From Larix kaempferi (taxonomy: Eukaryota > Streptophyta > Pinopsida > Pinales > Pinaceae), in the NCBI GenBank assembly GCA_027924585.1, contig BSBM01000047.1, positions 18,596,001 to 18,660,000 of the forward strand: 64,000 bases of DNA, given 5' to 3'. The notes under the pieces were generated by a model. It saw only the letters and a program-made list of their open reading frames with translations. It did not search any database and was not told where the DNA came from. Below, piece by piece: positions 58,460-64,000 of the stretch (its first letter is position 1; the number at the start of each line of letters is the position of its first letter). A program made the position numbers and the translations under genes.

Positions 58460-58880
58460 AGATTAATTGTACTTTTCGAAGATATTTCCTTCAAACACAT
58501 TTATAGGGACATGAATACTGAAGTAGATCTCATGTCTAAACAAGTACTTCAACTCAATACTAGAGTAACTCAAGTCTGGGAAATTGATAAAGATGGCATA
58601 AAGGAATTTGACCCAAAACCTAGGCTAGATTTTAAATATTGCCCATATAAATGGGTCATAGTGAAATAGGGAGGTTCACTTGCTATCATCTTGTAGACAT
58701 ATTTTTTATATGCAATCTTGGGATATTTATACTATGTATATTTTTGAAAATGAACTGAAGGTTTTGAATAGATGTCTCTAGCTAGACACTTAAATGTATG
58801 GAATTCTTCTTATGAACAAAGTTGTTCGATTTTAATAAAATACGAGCTCCGATCTTTTTTTCATGGAAAAAAAAAGTGAA
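58460..58880 (+). pseudogene. 3' end of a LINE: RNase H C-terminus, 3' UTR and poly(A)
   Basis: The frame 58460-58669 reads FEDISFKHIYRDMNTEVDLM then SKQVLQLNTRVTQVW and YCPYKWVIVK before a TAG. The HIYRDMNTEVDLMSKQAL-like motif is the C-terminal helix region of the RNase H carried by plant LINEs (the conserved Asp of the N-x-x-A/V-D type is present). About 200 bases further is a run of A (58865-58875) ending the homology-free 3' UTR, as expected for a LINE tail. The upstream part is lost or scattered. The solo LTR at 49093-58370 inserted about 85 bases upstream. Confidence 0.6.
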
Positions 58881-60960
58881 CATTAATAATGTGTTTGGTG
58901 GTGACTATGTATTGATTACATTCTTTCTTTATATCTTTTCAATGTTTCTTTTATGCATTCTAAAGTTCCATAAATTCTTTCAAGTATTCCATTGTTAACT
59001 AAATTTTATTTTTATATGGTTAGTGGTGTTATCTTTGTCAAACTCTTTAAAGACTTGTCTCTTTCATAGTGGTATGCACTCAATAAGTTTTAACTTTTGT
59101 TAAAACTTCAAACAAAACCAAGCTTCTAGCTTAATATCTTAGAGACTTGTTTAGATTCTTTCATGCATACTTTCTCATGCAATAAATAACTTGATCATTT
59201 TTCATGCATTAAGTAACCCGGTCTTTATAAATTTTAAATAACTTGATCCTTTTTCATGCATTAAGTAACCCAGTCTTTATACATTTTAACTTTTAGGCCA
59301 AGCTTCCCGGTCTTTATAAATTTTAACTTTTAGGCCAAGCTGCTTCTCGCTTAATATCTTAGAGACTTGTTTAGATTCTTCCATGCATGTTTTCTTGTGC
59401 ATTAAGTAAAACACCTTACCCCTATCTGATAGGAGGGAAACTAATATAGAAACTAATATGGTAATTTTTTTGTTTGTTTGCTCACTAATTACATATATAT
59501 GGTAAACACCTTTTGCTTTAGAGTATTTCATCACTAAATACATGTTATGGCATGATTTTTCTTGGAAATTCTAACACTTTGAATATGAAACCTTTGTTTG
59601 AAAAAGTTTTTAAATTAAATGCAAAATTCTATATTAAAATTAAGATGATATATAAAAAAATAAAATTAGGAAACATCAAACATATAAACCTTTTATATTA
59701 TTATATTCTCTTATTTTATATTATTAAAATACATCAATGATATATATGTGAATGTAAAAATAACGAGTATAGATCCATCTTAACTCTAACTTTATTAAGC
59801 ATCTAGAGGGAGCAAATCTCTTCATGTGCAAACTCATTTTAGGGTCTTAAATTTGAGGAAAGGTTTGCCTCTACTATAATTGTCCAAGCACCAACTATTC
59901 CAATTTGGAATCATGTTGTAAATGCTCATACCTAAATCCTACAAATATGCAAAAATTGCATTAATTAATTAATTACGAGCAATGATCTATCTTAAACTCA
60001 GATCTATCAAGCACTGAGAGGGATCTAATCATCAAATACACAAAAGTTGCATTCTTTAACTCGGATCCTACATATGCCAAGTTAATGTGATAGATGTGGC
60101 ACATCTCATCCACTTTGAATTGTAAAATACATCTCACACAAATTATTAAAATTAAAATATATATAAATAAAATAATAAATAAGAATACAAAAAATAAATA
60201 AATAAATTTATGTTTGAGAAGAATAAAACATTGATGTGTGAAAGCAATTCACATAAAAAATAATTAATTAATTTTAAGATGTGTTTTCCATTAATTAGTC
60301 CACTATATGTTCTATTTTTTACTATTAATTTACTTTGTACAAAAATATTTCTAAAACTTTCCTATAGTTTATCCAATGTTGAAATAATTTAAGTATTTAT
60401 TTGTATTTATTTAATAAAATATTTTAATAAGTGTGTAGGTCTAATTGGTGGAAAGTGTTTGAAAAGACAATTTTCATCATTAATAGAATGACTTTGAATT
60501 TGCAAATGTTAAAATCTAAATATTTTGTTTATAGTGGATAACCTGATAGTTAGCATAATGACATACTGATGTGGTTGACAGGCATCAAGGTTTACAGGTT
60601 GATTTGCAACTTTGCATTTAAACCTTTTTACAATTGTGTTCCTCCTAGAATGCTAAGTGTGGCAGAATCCAGGTATTGGGCTGTAGTATGATTTCTGTTC
60701 TCATATGAGCTTGGTTTTAACCTTGCAGTGATTCAACTCTTTCCTGAGATTACATTCATGCCTGTTGTGCTTTGTGCTTGGTTTCTGTGTATAATTTTCA
60801 AGGCATTGTGCTTGTTTTTTGTACTTTGATGGGACCTGGCAAAGCGAAAATAAAAACAGGTAAGAAATATCACAAGAATCAAGAATCCCTTCTGGGCTAT
60901 GGGCTCTGAAATTTTTGTAAGGGAAAAGGGGGAGAATCAAAGATTTGAACTAATTGTTTT
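58881..60960. other. AT-rich intergenic stretch
   Basis: No genes recognised. Local direct repeats lie at about 59135-59410: CTTAATATCTTAGAGACTTG occurs twice, AATAACTTGATC...TTTTTCATGCATTAAGTAAC with a 52-base period, and ATTTTAACTTTTAGGCCAAG twice. Short ORFs on both strands look random. Confidence 0.5.
59135..59410. repeat. Complex direct repeats
   Basis: Nested duplications: an outer pair of TTAATATCTTAGAGACTTGT (about 59130 and 59352), an inner 52-bp tandem pair starting AATAACTTGATC (59185 and 59237), and a second inner pair with CGGTCTTTATAAATTTTAAC. Confidence 0.8.
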
Positions 60961-61168
60961 TGGTTTTCATTTATCCTGCCATTGAAAATGGAGAGAGAGG
61001 AACTGTTGTGTGGGCGTTATTGCTCTAATGGGATTGTGGGTCAAGAAGAAAATAAAATGGGTATATGTGAAATGTGTGAGAAGGATCGAATCACAGGTCA
61101 TCTTATTCTGTAAGTACTGCAGATGGAATGGTATTAAGTGAAGAGATCAGAAATCATTCTTTGAATGA

Positions 61169-62486
61169 TACAAAACAGGGATAAAGAGAGAAAGACGTAT
61201 TATTGCAGAGGATGGCCGTGGTGGTGAGATGGACTTGATCAGAAGAGAATTTGGGCACCATGAACATGGGATATCTCGGATAAACAATTAAAGTTTCGGG
61301 GCCTGCCCTACTTCGGTTTAGATTTACAGTCCAACTGGGCACGTTTGTTCTTGCAACAGCCTGATAGTTTTTATTTTGGGCATTAACAGGAGGGGCTATT
61401 GCAATCTCGCAAGATAGTAGTTGAGTTGATCAATGCTGCACATGTTGATGAATTTTCCCTAGTGGACAATGCCACCACTGCATTGGCAGTTGTGCTCCAA
61501 TAGGTTGCTTGGGAATTCATGGAGAGCAGTTTTCAGAAGGGTGATGTCATATTGATGCTTCATTATGCCTATGGCGCTGTGAAGAAGGCAATCTAGGCGT
61601 ATGTATGTTGGGCTAGAGCGTGCATCATTGAGGTTGAATTTCCATTCCTGGTGCGATCCAACAAAGAAATCATAGAGAAGTTCAGGGCAGCACGGACTGA
61701 GGCAAGTGAGATGGCGGTAAAATCAGATTGTCACTCATAAAACATGCAAGTTCCATGCCCTCTGTTCTTGTCCGTGTAAGAGAGTTGATAGGAATATGCA
61801 GAGATGAAGGGGTAGATGAGGTTTTTGTAGATGGTGCTCATGCTATTGGGAATGTAGATATCGATATGCAAGAGATTGGTGCTGATTTCTACACTAGCAA
61901 CCTCCACAAATGGTTTTTCTGCCCTCCCTATGTTGCATTTCTTTACTGCCGTCGCACATTCCATTATATTATGCATCACCCAGTTGTTTCTCATGAGTTT
62001 GGAAACGGATTGTCGGCAGAGTCTAGTTGGGTTGGTACTAGAGACTATAGTGCACAGCTTTGTGTGCCTTCTGTTTTGGAGTTTACTAAAAATTTCGAGG
62101 GTGGCATTGATGCTATCAGGCAGAAAAATCATGAGAAGGTAGTTGCTTTGGGGCAAATGCTGGCCTGGGGAACTGAGTTGGGAACATCTCCAAAATTATG
62201 CTCATCTATGGCGGTGGTTGCTTTACCAAATTGTTTGGAGGTTTCATCAGACCAGGATGCCTTAAAGCTAAGGTATCGTGTTAGGAAGGAGTTTGTTGCA
62301 AAGGTTCCAATTTATTACAGGGCACAGAAGACAGAGTTGCATTCAGATAGAGGGCCAAGTTTCAAAGCTTATGCAAGAATCTCTCATCAAATTCACAATA
62401 CTTTGGAAGACTATTTGAATTTTAAAGATGCTATACTTCAGATTGTGGCAGAGGCTTCTAAATCAAAGGAAGATGTTTGCTGGTAA
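61169..62486 (+). pseudogene. L-cysteine desulfhydrase-like PLP enzyme, broken
   Basis: Homologous to the class-V aminotransferase-fold proteins annotated in plants as L-cysteine desulfhydrase or isopenicillin-N-epimerase-like. These use pyridoxal phosphate; the desulfhydrase releases sulfide from cysteine. In order: EMDLIRREFGHHEHGISRINN, SFGACPTSV, LFLQQPDSFYFGH, SLVDNATTALAVVLQ, then in the long frame from 61728 VDEVFVDGAHAIGNVDIDM, DFYTSNLHKWFFCPP with the cofactor Lys at 61908-61910, and a C-terminus close to full length. Breaks: TAA at 61289, a frameshift near 61313, TAA at 61384, TAG at 61501 and 61594, and a frameshift near 61710. No introns interrupt the homology. The C-terminal half (252 codons) is intact and could be mistaken for a gene. 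It lacks the N-terminal substrate region. Confidence 0.85.
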
Positions 62487-62940
62487 AAGAGGTAAGTTTT
62501 CAGTCAGTTTGAAAATGTATATGCTATTTTTAAGAGTTTGTTTATGTTTCCCTTTCTGTTCATGGTGATTGGAGCATTCACTAGCCAGAGAGGGTAAGAC
62601 TCGAGAGATTCAATGAATGGGTTTTATAGATGATTAATTAAGAGGCTATAAATAACATTGCTTGAAATTTTATATTTACAGCAAAGTTGTCTGAAACAGT
62701 AGAAATTTGACTTTCTGAAAACTTTTCCAACTTGCTGCCATACTACCAAAAAGTTGAGATCGTATTTTGTGTATCTATATGTGAATGTACATGTCTATGT
62801 CTATGAATATATTCCTCATACATAACAAGTCATCCTGTTCTGGCATGCTTCAACTTCAAAGTAATATCGGACTTGCTTTTGATAGCATTTCTTCTTTGAT
62901 GACGTAAAATATACTTTAGAAGTCGGTTTTTTATTTTTGT

Positions 62941-63190
62941 GATCTTGATATGTTTCTGCAAAGGGAAAACCAAATTGGTTGTGATATTTATTGGCCACAT
63001 TACCCTAATCTCAATTCTCAATATTTTGATTTTATTTTGGATCTTGATATGTTTCTGCAAAGGGAAAGAAGCTTTATCTTGGGCATATCGATGAGCGTTT
63101 TTCCATTCATACCCATTCTAAGCTTTATCTTGGGCACACAAGCATATCGATTAGCCTTTCCATTCATGCCCCTTCTATCGAAGAGCCTTT
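62941..63190. repeat. 98-bp duplication and short CCATTCATACCC repeats
   Basis: GATCTTGATATGTTTCTGCA followed by AAGGGAAA occurs at 62941 and 63039. AGCTTTATCTTGGGCA occurs twice (63070 and 63120), and TTTTTCCATTCATACCC variants occur three to four times between 63098 and 63210. Confidence 0.85.
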
Positions 63191-63290
63191 TTCCATTCAT
63201 ACCCCTTCTTTCGAGTGGCTTTGCTGGATCCTTTACAAGTATGATTTCAACAGGGCCAAGGGTCACTGTAATGCGATCAACTAATAGTAA

Positions 63291-63395
63291 ACAACTAGAC
63301 CATGATGATAAAAAAACCAAAAGTAACAACTAGACCATGATGATAAAAAAACCAAAAGTAACAACTAGACCATGATGATAAAAAAACCAAAAGTG
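63291..63395. repeat. 35-bp minisatellite, three copies
   Basis: ACAACTAGACCATGATGATA followed by AAAAAACCAAAAGTA repeats three times with CATGATGATA at 63301, 63336 and 63371. The copies are identical or nearly so, so the expansion is recent. Confidence 0.95.
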
Positions 63396-64000
63396 GTTGG
63401 TGTTGATCTTCCAAACAACAATGATAATGTTGGCGCTTAATAAGCATGGAACTTTTTATTTCAACCTTAAACTTTGCTAATTCTAAAAAATTCATCCTCT
63501 GCACCAAATTCATTCATTCCATATAAGTTGAATGCCCCTGCTGTAATGCAGACTGTCATTCATTCATTTTTCCTACAGGGATGACCTCGGATTACCCAAT
63601 TGCATTGGAGATTGTAGGAATCTATGATTGGGTTTTCTTTTCTTCTGTTTTGATTTATCTGACATTCTATTATGTGTTTCTGCATAGAAACCACCTCCAA
63701 TTCTATTTGACATTATACCCAATTGCAAAATTCACTGGCTTTATTTTTTTCCCAAGGAAAACCTCACAGGGAAATCCAAGGAATGTTTCCCCACATTCAT
63801 AGATGGCATTCCTAGTAAATCTGTTGGTGTAGTTTAGTGTGCCTCACCTAGGGGTATTCAAATTGGGCACCTACCAACATGGAACTAGCCAAATGGCCAT
63901 CAACATCAGTGACAACCGGCTGAGTTAATCCCTTGGTCTCTTTAGCTTTATATCATATGGATTGATGAGATCTGATTTCTGCAGCCTTATGTTAAGCTGG

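Larger units (their letters stand above)
62487..64000 (+). other. Region downstream of the desulfhydrase-like copy
   Basis: A strong donor (AAAAGAG|GTAAGTTTT, 62491/62492) follows the stop by five bases, and an acceptor (TTTTTCCTACAG|GGATG, 63578/63579) lies 1.1 kb further, so a 3'-UTR intron is possible. In between are two minisatellites. After 63579 no coding homology is recognised. A 73-codon frame at 63581-63802 is hydrophobic but unsupported. Confidence 0.35.

Noticed and set aside
63581-63802. 73-codon ORF with hydrophobic stretch after a splice acceptor
   Set aside because: No homology recognised and the upstream exon is untranslated in the model; treated as non-coding.

Overview
This is plant nuclear DNA, AT-rich and built almost entirely from nested, decayed retrotransposons. 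There is one recognisable host-type gene, a broken L-cysteine desulfhydrase-like copy near the right end. The very long gypsy LTRs (about 4 kb), the heavy nesting and the low gene density suggest a seed plant with a large genome. A conifer or other gymnosperm is possible, but nothing in the sequence proves it. No rRNA, tRNA, CRISPR array or prokaryotic feature was seen.

Left part (1-11806). A minus-strand Ty3/gypsy gag-protease piece runs off the left edge (1-665). A non-coding stretch follows, then an LTR-like region (about 3400-4890) with a purine-rich minisatellite, a TATA box and an initiator-Met-tRNA primer-binding site, which leads into an unrecognised 154-codon ORF. Directly joined to it is the 3' half of a Tat-lineage gypsy element on the plus strand: integrase C-terminus, a second RNase H, a spliced antisense gene with a plant mobile domain and its own TATA box, two minisatellites, a polypurine tract and a 742-bp 3' LTR (11065-11806).

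Middle part (11807-49092). Two minus-strand Ty3/gypsy chromovirus-type elements of one family lie here. Element 1 (11807-25905) keeps integrase, RT and gag remnants and a 4.2-kb 5' LTR that was later split by Copia-1 (16767-22634, target duplication GGATA). The Tat element's 3' LTR cuts element 1's integrase at 11806. Element 2 (29325 to about 48659) has both LTRs, gag, protease, RT, integrase and a chromodomain. It is interrupted by two solo LTRs of about 4.6 kb: one in its left LTR (about 29506-34094) and one inside integrase (38318-42914, target duplication CAAAC). The start of the inverted tail of its right LTR is at 48660.

Right part (49093-64000). A solo LTR of another family (49093-58370 as sequenced, 2.4 kb without its insert, target duplication CCAAT) sits just before the 3' end of a LINE remnant. 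It is itself split by Copia-2 (51395-58283, target duplication TGGGT). Copia-1 and Copia-2 belong to one family that lacks protease and integrase. Both carry the same roughly 1.4-kb non-coding spacer between gag and RT, so the family looks non-autonomous and must have been mobilised in trans. After about 2 kb of AT-rich DNA comes the desulfhydrase pseudogene (61169-62486), with a possible 3'-UTR intron.

The two most noteworthy signals are the spliced antisense mobile-domain gene inside the Tat element and the Copia family without protease or integrase, whose two copies have expanded different minisatellites in the same 3' region.
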